Shown: positions 27,731 through 34,504 of the stretch, piece by piece
Numbering within the stretch: position 1 is the stretch's first letter
Layout of the letters: the number at the start of each line of letters is the position of its first letter
Source: Aquimarina acroporae
GTDB taxonomy: Bacteria; Bacteroidota; Bacteroidia; Flavobacteriales; Flavobacteriaceae
Assembly: GCF_023195925.1 (NCBI RefSeq)
Contig: NZ_JALPRE010000012.1
Span: forward strand, 176,638-240,637
Direction of reading: 5' to 3'
Length of the DNA: 64,000 nucleotides
Notes under the pieces: generated by a model
What the model saw: only the letters and a program-made list of their open reading frames with translations
Told to the model about the DNA's origin: nothing
The model's database searches: none
Made by a program: the position numbers and the translations under genes

Positions 27731-28270
27731 ATGAAGAAGTTAGCAATCCTTTTAATACTTGTAGTTGCACCATATGTATCGAATGCACAAAGTTATTTTG
27801 ATAAGTATGAAAATATGAGTGATGTAACCTCTATGGTAATCACCAACAAAATGTTCAAACTTTTAAGCAAAATCGATTTTGAAAGTTCTGATAAGGAAAC
27901 TCAAGAATACCTTAATCTGGTAGAAAACATAAATAATATTAAAGTATTTGTTACAGAGAATAAAGATGTCGCTCAAAAAATGGGAGGAGATGTATCAAAA
28001 TACTTAAAAGGTTCTTCTCTTGACGAGTTAATGAGAATTAAAACAGATGATGGAGAGAATATTAAGTTTTACATCAAACCTGGTAGTGACGAAGACCATG
28101 TAAAAGAACTATTTATGTACATGGTAGGTAACGATTCTAAAGATGGAAAACCAGAAACTGTTATTTTAACTATCACAGGAAATATTGATCTTAAACAAGT
28201 TTCAAAGCTCGCAAAAGATCTTAATATACCAGGAGGTAAAGAATTGAAAAATGTAGAGAAACGTAACTAA
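27731..28270 (+). CDS. DUF4252 domain protein, exported
   Basis: This 179-residue protein has a signal peptide ending 'APYVSNAQ' (near residue 20) and a DUF4252 body. No catalytic motif is visible. Members of the family in Bacteroidota follow ECF sigma/anti-sigma genes, and their function is not known. It is the third gene of the sigma operon and is followed by a strong hairpin before the fourth. Confidence 0.8.
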   Translation: MKKLAILLILVVAPYVSNAQSYFDKYENMSDVTSMVITNKMFKLLSKIDFESSDKETQEYLNLVENINNIKVFVTENKDVAQKMGGDVSKYLKGSSLDELMRIKTDDGENIKFYIKPGSDEDHVKELFMYMVGNDSKDGKPETVILTITGNIDLKQVSKLAKDLNIPGGKELKNVEKRN

Positions 28271-28280
28271 TACGTTTTGC

Positions 28281-28327
28281 AAAAACTATGTTTCTTCTGC
28301 CAACTAGGTGGGAGAAACATAGTTTTT
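28281..28327 (+). terminator. Internal terminator or attenuator within the sigma operon
   Basis: AAAAACTATGTTTCT (28281-28295) pairs perfectly with AGAAACATAGTTTTT (28313-28327), and the T run is part of the right arm. It lies between the two DUF4252 genes, 11 bases after the first stop and 64 bases before the next start. Readthrough would be needed for the second gene unless it has its own promoter. Confidence 0.75.
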
Positions 28328-28390
28328 AACATTCATCTATCTGCATGTGTGCAGATTAAAAACGAACAATCAATCAAAAAAATAATAATC

Positions 28391-28933
28391 ATGAAAAAAG
28401 TATTCAGAATTTTAGCACTGGCAAGTGTAGTTGTATTTGCTAGTTGTAACAGCGACACTTCGTTGCAACAGTATTTTGTAGATCATCAAAATGACAATGA
28501 GTTTATTGCTGTAGATATCCCGTCTAGTTTATTAGATAAAGATGGCATAGAATTAAGTAAAGATGAAAAAGAAGCTTTAGAAAGCATTAAAAAAGTAAAC
28601 TTTCTGGCATTACCGTTAAAAGAAGGTACAAAAGCGCGTTTTGAAAAAGAAAGTGCAGATATCGCTAAAATTCTTAATACCGATAAGTATGAAACTTTGA
28701 TGAAGTTCGGTTCAAATGGTACCAATGCGGTACTTAAATATCAGGGAGAAGACAATGATATTGATGAGGTAATCGTTTTTGCTACCGATCAAAAAAAAGG
28801 ATTGGCTTTGGTAAGAGTATTAGGTGATAATATGAGACCAGAGAAAATGGTAAAGCTTATGAAATCTGTTGAGAAAGGTAATATAGATATGGAAGCTTTT
28901 AGAAAAATAGGCGAGACCATAGATATAGACTAA
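28391..28933 (+). CDS. DUF4252 domain lipoprotein
   Basis: From the ATG at 28391 the product is 180 residues, starting with a lipoprotein signal 'LASVVVFASCNSD' (Cys at residue 19). The frame is open upstream to 28277, but that start falls before the hairpin and would bury the signal peptide, so it was rejected. The body resembles the gene before it (DUF4252). Function unknown; it probably sits in the inner leaflet of the outer membrane. A terminator follows. Confidence 0.8.
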   Translation: MKKVFRILALASVVVFASCNSDTSLQQYFVDHQNDNEFIAVDIPSSLLDKDGIELSKDEKEALESIKKVNFLALPLKEGTKARFEKESADIAKILNTDKYETLMKFGSNGTNAVLKYQGEDNDIDEVIVFATDQKKGLALVRVLGDNMRPEKMVKLMKSVEKGNIDMEAFRKIGETIDID

Positions 28934-28956
28934 AAGACCGTCAATTATTGATAAAC

Positions 28957-28989
28957 AAAAAAGGCTTTGAGTTTACTCAAGGCCTTTTT
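28957..28989. terminator. Terminator between DUF4252 lipoprotein and purB
   Basis: AAAAGGCTTTGAG and CTCAAGGCCTTTTT form a stem with one G-T pair, placed between convergent genes, with A and T runs on either side. It can act in both directions. Confidence 0.8.
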
Positions 28990-29011
28990 ACATAATATTC
29001 TTTTCTTCTAT

Positions 29012-30355
29012 CTAAATTCCCGTATAGTTAGAAGGTGTAATCTCTTTTAATTCAGATTTTATGGTGTCATTAACCTCTAGCGTGTCTATAAAGTTGGCTA
29101 TAGAATTTTGGTTAATGGTCTCATTGGTTCTAGTCAGTCCTTTTAAAGCTTCATATGGGTTAGGATACCCTTCACGTCTAAGAATAGTTTGAATCGCTTC
29201 TGCTACCACCGCCCAGTTGTTTTCAAGATCTTGCGCAAATTTCTCTTCGTTTAGTAATAACTTTTTCAACCCTTTTAAGGTCGCTTGAAAAGCAATAAGA
29301 GTATGCCCAAAAGGTACTCCGATATTTCGTAGCACAGTACTATCGGTAAGATCACGTTGTAAACGACTTACAGGTAGTTTTGCAGCCAAATGCTCAAATA
29401 AAGCATTGGCAATTCCTAAGTTACCTTCACTATTTTCAAAATCTATAGGATTTACCTTATGCGGCATTGCCGATGAGCCTACTTCTCCTTTTTTAATCTT
29501 TTGTTTAAAATAATCCATGGAAACATAGGTCCAAACATCTCTGTCCAGATCAATTAGGATAGTGTTTATACGTTTAAGCCCATCAAACAAAGCAGCCATA
29601 TGGTCATAGTGTTCGATTTGTGTGGTAGGGAAAGAGTGGTGTAGCCCTAATTTTTCCTGAACAAATTCGGTTCCAAAGGCTTTCCAGTCTATAGATGGAT
29701 AGGCTACCTTGTGAGCATTATAATTTCCTGTCGCACCTCCAAATTTAGCAGCACTTGGGATATCTTTTAATAAATCAAATTGAGCTTCTAAACGAGTTAC
29801 ATATACCTGAAATTCTTTTCCTAATCGTGTCGGAGAAGCAGGTTGCCCGTGAGTGCGAGCTAGCATAGATACCGCTTCCCATTCTTCTACCAAAGCCTTA
29901 AGTTTAGTAATTAATTCTGTATAATGAGGAATGTATACATTACTTATCGCTTCTTTAATACTTAAAGGTATTGCGGTATTATTAATGTCTTGTGAAGTTA
30001 ATCCAAAATGAATGAACTCTTTATATTGCTCTAAGCCCAATGTGTCGAATTTTTCTTTTATAAAATACTCAACTGCTTTTACATCGTGATTGGTTACTTT
30101 TTCAATTTCCTTTATCGCTAAGGCGTCTTCTGAAGAGAAAGAGGTGTATATCGCTCTTAGTTTCTCAAATAGTGAACTGTCAATACTTTCTAATTGTGGC
30201 AGTGGCTGTTCACATAAAGCGATAAAATATTCTATTTCTACAAGAACACGGTATTTTATTAATGCTTCTTCACTAAAATAAACACTTAGTGATTGTGTTT
30301 TTGAAGCATAACGACCATCTATGGGTGATATGGCTTGTAAAGGAAATATAGACAT
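29012..30355 (-). CDS. purB: Adenylosuccinate lyase
   Basis: This 447-residue member of the fumarase/aspartase superfamily contains the signature 'GSSAMPHKVNPIDFENSEGN' near residue 290, with the flexible catalytic Ser loop, and 'TSQDINNTA' near residue 120. It acts twice in purine synthesis, releasing fumarate from SAICAR and from adenylosuccinate. It has the full length for the family. The gene on its 5' side, also minus strand, encodes a HEAT-like protein often found next to purB in flavobacteria. Confidence 0.96.
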   Translation of the reverse strand: MSIFPLQAISPIDGRYASKTQSLSVYFSEEALIKYRVLVEIEYFIALCEQPLPQLESIDSSLFEKLRAIYTSFSSEDALAIKEIEKVTNHDVKAVEYFIKEKFDTLGLEQYKEFIHFGLTSQDINNTAIPLSIKEAISNVYIPHYTELITKLKALVEEWEAVSMLARTHGQPASPTRLGKEFQVYVTRLEAQFDLLKDIPSAAKFGGATGNYNAHKVAYPSIDWKAFGTEFVQEKLGLHHSFPTTQIEHYDHMAALFDGLKRINTILIDLDRDVWTYVSMDYFKQKIKKGEVGSSAMPHKVNPIDFENSEGNLGIANALFEHLAAKLPVSRLQRDLTDSTVLRNIGVPFGHTLIAFQATLKGLKKLLLNEEKFAQDLENNWAVVAEAIQTILRREGYPNPYEALKGLTRTNETINQNSIANFIDTLEVNDTIKSELKEITPSNYTGI

Positions 30356-30472
30356 AATGTTGTGTGTGTTTTTGAAAGGGGCAAAGATAATTCAATTAAT
30401 TACGAATTACGAACGAACCCACTAAGATTTTTTAACTAAAATAACAAGCTGTAGAAATGACTTTTACCAAGG

Positions 30473-31027
30473 TTATTTTAGCTTTTTTAAAATCATTCTA
30501 GAACGTGCTTTATATGCAGCACTTCCTGTACTGTAATTATTCTCCAGGGTGATTTTTAATTCAGGATGTATCCAGTCGAATTCTGTTCCCAATAAATAGA
30601 GAGAAGTCATAGAGTAGGCTTGAGGTGCTACTTTTTGGTTTGTAATTAACCAATCGAAACAAGCTTCGGCCATTTGTTCCCGGTGTGTTTGGCTAAGATA
30701 TTGTCTTACCTTAGATTTCTTTTGAGTATAGTAGGCCAAAGTTAGGTATTCATAAATTTTTGCCATCGGCCTTACTGCGGGATCTTTATAAACTTTTGGA
30801 ACCAGAACCACCAATTCATCTAGAAAAGGTAGAATAGCTTCGATATTCTTTTTGCACAAGAACTCTAATCCCCATGCAGCTCTGCAAGAAACCTCTTCAT
30901 CTACTCTTGAACAAATTTGAAGAAGCTCTGGTAACAATTGAGGTCGTGAGGTGATAAGGTTGGCAAAAGAACCTCTTTGCTCGCGGGAATGATTTATGTT
31001 TTCTATTACTTCTTCAAGTGATTTCAT
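30473..31027 (-). CDS. HEAT-like helical protein next to purB
   Basis: From the ATG at 31027 the product is 184 residues, mostly helical with two or three HEAT-like pairs ('LLPELLQICSRVDEEVSCRA', 'ILPFLDELVVLVPKVYKDPA'). The frame is open 14 codons further upstream, but the 31027 start gives the more regular helical N-terminus. It has no catalytic motif and no signal peptide, so a cytoplasmic scaffold or binding role is likely. It shares strand with purB with a 117-base gap. Databases often label such proteins 'adenylosuccinate lyase' by neighbour transfer; nothing in the sequence supports that. Confidence 0.65.
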   Translation of the reverse strand: MKSLEEVIENINHSREQRGSFANLITSRPQLLPELLQICSRVDEEVSCRAAWGLEFLCKKNIEAILPFLDELVVLVPKVYKDPAVRPMAKIYEYLTLAYYTQKKSKVRQYLSQTHREQMAEACFDWLITNQKVAPQAYSMTSLYLLGTEFDWIHPELKITLENNYSTGSAAYKARSRMILKKLK

Positions 31028-31190
31028 GTGTGTACGTGCTGGTCGTAAATGTACCGGTAAAAATAGCAATTATGGACTTGTAAATTTCTTTAATCACAGA
31101 ATACTAATAATAATTACTTGTTAAAATCGTTATCTATTCGGTAATCGCAGATTGTAATGATTATGATTTGTTTACTAAATGATGTAAATC

Positions 31191-31712
31191 ATGTTCAGAA
31201 ACATATTTTTTCTTTTGCTTTTGGTATTTGTCATCTCTCAATTTTTGAGACCTCAAAAAAATGAAGGGAGTTATGATAGTATCACAGCGTTTGAAACCAA
31301 AGCTATGGTTACTGATGATGTACGGCAGGTGTTAGAAGAAAAATGTTATGATTGTCATAGTAATACAACACGATATCCGTGGTATATGGAGGTAAGCCCA
31401 ATAACCCATTGGATGGCATATCAAATAGAAGAGGGCAGAGAGCATTTTAATGTTTCAGAGTGGGATTTGTATGATGAAGAAAGAAAGAAACATAAATTGG
31501 AAGAAATTGTTGAAGAAATAGAAATGAAGGAGATGCCCTTAAAACCCTATACCTGGATTCATGGAGAACTAAATAGTGGTGAAGCTGAAAGACTTATAAA
31601 TTGGGCAAAAGAACTCAAACAAAATGGGTTTGTCAAAAAAGAAGACACATTACAAATAGAAGTGCGAGATACTGTTCCTGTACTCGATTCTATTACCGGC
31701 CCGATGAATTAA
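31191..31712 (+). CDS. Heme-binding domain protein (c-type, single CxxCH)
   Basis: The 173-residue product has an N-terminal hydrophobic segment (residues 3-18) serving as signal or anchor, then the heme c attachment motif 'CYDCH' in 'LEEKCYDCHSNTTRYPWY'. The following tryptophan- and Pro-rich segment 'TRYPWYMEVSPITHWM' is typical of the Bacteroidota heme-binding domain family. A Met in 'EIEMKEMPLKPY' could be the distal ligand. Probably periplasmic electron carrier or sensor; no partner gene is adjacent. Confidence 0.85.
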   Translation: MFRNIFFLLLLVFVISQFLRPQKNEGSYDSITAFETKAMVTDDVRQVLEEKCYDCHSNTTRYPWYMEVSPITHWMAYQIEEGREHFNVSEWDLYDEERKKHKLEEIVEEIEMKEMPLKPYTWIHGELNSGEAERLINWAKELKQNGFVKKEDTLQIEVRDTVPVLDSITGPMN

Positions 31713-31745
31713 TTTGTATACAAACTTGCTTATTTTGAAAGCGCC

Positions 31746-31784
31746 GTCATTCTTTGCCTGCTGATCTAGCAGGCTTGGGATGAC
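31746..31784. repeat. Imperfect inverted repeat downstream of the heme-binding protein gene
   Basis: GTCATTC... ending in GGATGAC encloses an inner perfect stem GCCTGCTGATCTAGCAGGC. Its bases are far more GC-rich than the surroundings. It lies between convergent genes, so it may end transcription or be a small dispersed palindromic element. No second copy was found in this window. Confidence 0.5.
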
Positions 31785-31798
31785 ATTATAATATGTGT

Positions 31799-32479
31799 CT
31801 AACCGTCTAATAACTCTCTTACAACTTTAGGAACCCCTACAGAAGCGTTTTCGGCAAGAATAGTAAGTCTCGCAGAAGGCGCTATTGCTGGTTTAGGGTC
31901 GATAAAATATATTGGAGTGTCGTAAGGAGCATACTGCAGTAAACCTGCCGCGGGATAGACCTGCATAGAAGTACCTATAATAAGTAAGATGTCTGCGGTT
32001 TCGGTGATCGTTATGGCTTGTTCCATCATAGGCACATCTTCTCCAAACCATACGATATGAGGGCGTAACTGCGAATTATGTTCACAAAGATCGCCTAGCA
32101 CCAAATCTTCTTTCCAGTCTAATACTAGGTTTTCATCAAATTGACTTCTTACTTTAAAGAGTTCACCATGTAAATGCAAAATATGAGAGCTACCAGCTTG
32201 CTCATGCAGATTGTCCACATTTTGTGTAATGATCGATACGTCGTATTGTTCTTCAAGCGCTACCAAAGCTTTGTGTCCCGCATTAGGAGAAACGGTATGC
32301 AATTGCTGTCTTCTTTTATTATAAAAATCTAATACGAGTTCTGGGTTGTTGCGCCAACCAATAGGAGAAGCTACTTCCATAATATCGTGACCTTCCCATA
32401 ATCCATTCGCATCTCTAAACGTATTAATACCGCTTTCTGCGCTAATTCCTGCACCGGTAAGCACTACAATCTTTTTCAT
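31799..32479 (-). CDS. cobB: Class III sirtuin-type NAD-dependent deacylase lacking the zinc cysteines
   Basis: This 226-residue Sir2 family protein has all the NAD-binding motifs: 'GAGISAESGINTFRDANGLW', 'TQNVDNLHEQAG' and the catalytic His in 'HLHGEL' (H104). The Y53-x-x-R56 pair ('YNKR') is the class III signature for removal of acidic acyl groups such as succinyl or malonyl. The region that normally holds four zinc-binding cysteines (residues 109-140) has only one Cys (C132), which is the only Cys in the protein. It stands alone in a minus-strand gene. The name cobB follows family convention and does not imply a B12 role. Confidence 0.88.
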   Translation of the reverse strand: MKKIVVLTGAGISAESGINTFRDANGLWEGHDIMEVASPIGWRNNPELVLDFYNKRRQQLHTVSPNAGHKALVALEEQYDVSIITQNVDNLHEQAGSSHILHLHGELFKVRSQFDENLVLDWKEDLVLGDLCEHNSQLRPHIVWFGEDVPMMEQAITITETADILLIIGTSMQVYPAAGLLQYAPYDTPIYFIDPKPAIAPSARLTILAENASVGVPKVVRELLDG

Positions 32480-32887
32480 AAAAACCTATTAGTTGAATTG
32501 TTTTACAGGTTAAAACTATCTAAAAATGTTTTAGTTGATGTTATTTAGATGTGTTTTTTTATGAGTAAAAGACCTTTTTTATGACAAAAAAGCTTAAAAA
32601 ATAACATTGGAAGTACCTATTCTTAAAGAGCTACTCTTATTTTTGCGGCCTTTAACAAAATGATAGGTTTATTTTAAGAATTGTTGATTTTGAATACAGG
32701 ATACAATAAAGTCGATAAAAGACAGTTATTAAACGATTAAAAGCAAATTGTAACTGCTTGATTACAAATAGTTTCCGTACTTATATTACGGTAAAACCGT
32801 ATATAAATGGTTAGTAAAAACCCTATCTTGTAAGTAGAATAATACAATGCTTAGATACCAACGCTAATTTTTTTAATCTCATACCCT
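32480..32887. promoter_or_regulatory. Promoter region of LytTR gene with TACGGT dyads
   Basis: This 408-base intergenic region contains a perfect dyad TACGGT-AAA-ACCGTA at 32787-32801 and, 12 bases upstream, TTTCCGTACTTA at 32772-32783. Together these give three half-sites of the same sequence. They sit 87-116 bases before the LytTR start. The same motifs recur in front of adhesin 1 and in the 58-60 kb region. They are plausible sites for autoregulation by the LytTR product, which is inference. The remainder is AT-rich without open frames. Confidence 0.5.
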
Positions 32888-33625
32888 ATGAAATATCCCT
32901 ATGTAATTATTGATAATGATCAAAAAATTGCTGATTCTATCCAAATTGCCCTCGAAGAACAGACCGATTATATCTGTACTGGTATTGCAAAAGATGAGCA
33001 ATCTGCATTAGATTTAATTCTAGAGAGAAAGCCCCGTTTAGTCTTTTTAGAACCAGAAGTACCTGGATCAACTTGTGAAAAAACACAATACGCTTTAATG
33101 ACAGAATTGGCTAGGTATATGACAGTGTTGCCGGAGTTTATAGTGGTAACAAAAACCACAGATTATGCCATTGAGGGTATACGCAATAGAATTCTAGATT
33201 ATATTTTAAAACCGTTGAGTAAGGGTCAAATAATCAGAACTTTAATGCGTTTTGAAAAAGATTTCGACAAAGAGGTAGATGCTACATTATGTTTCAAATC
33301 TTATGGTGATTATAGGTTTGTAGATGTAGACGAAGTATTGTATTTGAAGGCCGATAATAATACCACCGATTTCATCATGAGTAATGGTAATAAGGTAGAG
33401 GCATTTAAAACATTAAAACATTTTCAAGGGCTATTACCCGATCATTTTGTGAGAATACACAACAGCTATATTATCAATACCCATTATGTGTCAAGAATAC
33501 ATTTTGGAAAAGCAAAGTGTGCTATTAAAAATACCAACGATATGATTCCTTTTTCAAAATCATATAAAAATAATGTAGAAGAAATTAAAGATAATCTGGC
33601 AAAGAAAAGCTTGGTGCAAATCTAG
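32888..33625 (+). CDS. LytTR-family response regulator with Glu at the phosphoacceptor site
   Basis: The 245-residue protein has an N-terminal receiver domain (residues 4-122) and a C-terminal LytTR DNA-binding domain (about 142-240, with 'DEVLYLKADNNTTDF' and 'HFVRIHNSYIINTHYVSRI'). The usual phospho-acceptor Asp of 'FLDxxMP' is replaced by Glu54 in 'LVFLEPEVPG'. The acidic pocket is 'IDNDQ' in place of DD, while the Thr ('VVTKT') and Lys ('ILKPL') are kept. It may therefore be constitutively active or phosphorylation-independent. It has its own terminator and sits 5' of the small lipoprotein/kinase cluster. No cognate LytS-type kinase is adjacent. Confidence 0.88.
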   Translation: MKYPYVIIDNDQKIADSIQIALEEQTDYICTGIAKDEQSALDLILERKPRLVFLEPEVPGSTCEKTQYALMTELARYMTVLPEFIVVTKTTDYAIEGIRNRILDYILKPLSKGQIIRTLMRFEKDFDKEVDATLCFKSYGDYRFVDVDEVLYLKADNNTTDFIMSNGNKVEAFKTLKHFQGLLPDHFVRIHNSYIINTHYVSRIHFGKAKCAIKNTNDMIPFSKSYKNNVEEIKDNLAKKSLVQI

Positions 33626-33650
33626 TTTAACAAAGTATTATTTAAACATT

Positions 33651-33684
33651 AACCGATAGATAACTGCTTCTATCGGTTTTTTTT
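33651..33684 (+). terminator. Intrinsic terminator after LytTR gene
   Basis: AACCGATAGA and TCTATCGGTT form a perfect stem with an 8-base loop, followed by a run of T. It is 25 bases past the stop at 33625. Confidence 0.85.
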
Positions 33685-34034
33685 GTTATGTACGGTTACG
33701 GTTTTACATATAGATAAATGTAGGAATTATACTTCAAAAAATTACGGTTTTTCCAAAATCGGTTCATTCACTCGTATAATCGGTACAACCACTTCTCAAA
33801 CACGGTCATTTACTAAACATACCTTATTATTCTGGGCGCGCGAGGCATAAGCCCGTACATTTGTAGTGTACAATTAGAATTACAAACCAGTACAACAGTT
33901 TACTTAAGTAATTTGACAATATAAATCACATGCGCAGTGGTAGCCCCTAAGTAAAATTAGATTTTTAACAAACCCCTGGAAATCAAATGATTTCTATTAA
34001 AAAAAAACAAGTATTAAACAAAAAGACAACAACT
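33685..34034 (+). promoter_or_regulatory. Upstream region of small lipoproteins with clustered ACGGT motifs
   Basis: This stretch holds a tandem TACGGTTACGGTT at 33691-33703, another TTACGGT at 33742-33748 and ACGGT at 33802. All resemble the half-sites upstream of the LytTR gene. Line 33835-33856 has a short GC-rich patch (GGGCGCGCGAGG) of unknown meaning. No coding frame was seen until the small lipoprotein. It is the likely regulatory region of the lipoprotein/kinase cluster. Confidence 0.45.
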
Positions 34035-34187
34035 ATGAAAACTATAAAGACACTATTTGCAATATTATTTTTAAGTACATTTTTTATCGCTTGTGAAGCA
34101 GATACAGTTAACGAAGAAGTAGGAATTGAAGAATTCAAAATGTTGGCCGAAGATGGTGATGAAGAGGTTGTTCCTACAAATAATTAA
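34035..34187 (+). CDS. Small lipoprotein, 50 residues (tandem copy 1)
   Basis: From the ATG at 34035 the product is 50 residues: a lipoprotein signal with lipobox 'FFIAC' (Cys at residue 20), then an acidic tail 'EADTVNEEVGIEEF...EDGDEEV'. The frame is open upstream to 33987, but that start adds a Lys-rich stretch before the signal and was rejected. It is clearly paralogous to the next gene, 43 bases downstream. Such tiny acidic lipoproteins beside a TPR kinase could be signals or lids for the sensor; this is inference, with no known family recognised. Confidence 0.7.
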   Translation: MKTIKTLFAILFLSTFFIACEADTVNEEVGIEEFKMLAEDGDEEVVPTNN

Positions 34188-34230
34188 AAAATTCGTTGTT
34201 AATCAAAATTAAAATTTAAAGATATATACT

Positions 34231-34377
34231 ATGAGAACTATAAAAACTTTTTTCGCGATATTATTTTTTGGTGCATTATTTATTGGTTGTGAAACAGATA
34301 CTGTAGACGAAGAAATAGGTTTAGAAAATATTGAAGTAATTGGTGAGGACGGTGACGAAGAAGTGAATCCAAAATAA
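34231..34377 (+). CDS. Small lipoprotein, 48 residues (tandem copy 2)
   Basis: A short frame from ATG at 34231 to TAA at 34375-34377 encodes 48 residues beginning 'MRTIKTFFAILFF', with lipobox 'LFIGC' (Cys at 20) and an acidic tail 'ETDTVDEEIG...GEDGDEEV'. It matches the preceding gene throughout: same Cys position, same 'DTV.EE.G.E' and 'EDGDEEV' blocks. Conservation at the residue level between the two argues that both are real genes. A strong terminator follows, so the pair forms its own unit ahead of the kinase. Confidence 0.75.
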   Translation: MRTIKTFFAILFFGALFIGCETDTVDEEIGLENIEVIGEDGDEEVNPK

Positions 34378-34413
34378 GAGTATTATTAAAGTATTAATAC
34401 TTCTACATCCTAA

Positions 34414-34462
34414 AAATAAGGACCATCTTAAAATATTAAGATGGTCCTTATTTTTTTTTTTT
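34414..34462 (+). terminator. Strong terminator after tandem lipoproteins
   Basis: AAATAAGGACCATCTTA (34414-34430) and TAAGATGGTCCTTATTT (34437-34453) form a perfect 17-bp stem, followed by a T run of more than ten bases. Confidence 0.9.
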
Positions 34463-34504
34463 GATTAATTACTTACCTTAGTTATGTATAAGATTATTTG
34501 TTGT

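Noticed and set aside
30473..31027. Naming the protein next to purB as adenylosuccinate lyase
   Set aside because: The true lyase signature is in the 29012-30355 gene. This one has HEAT-like helices only.
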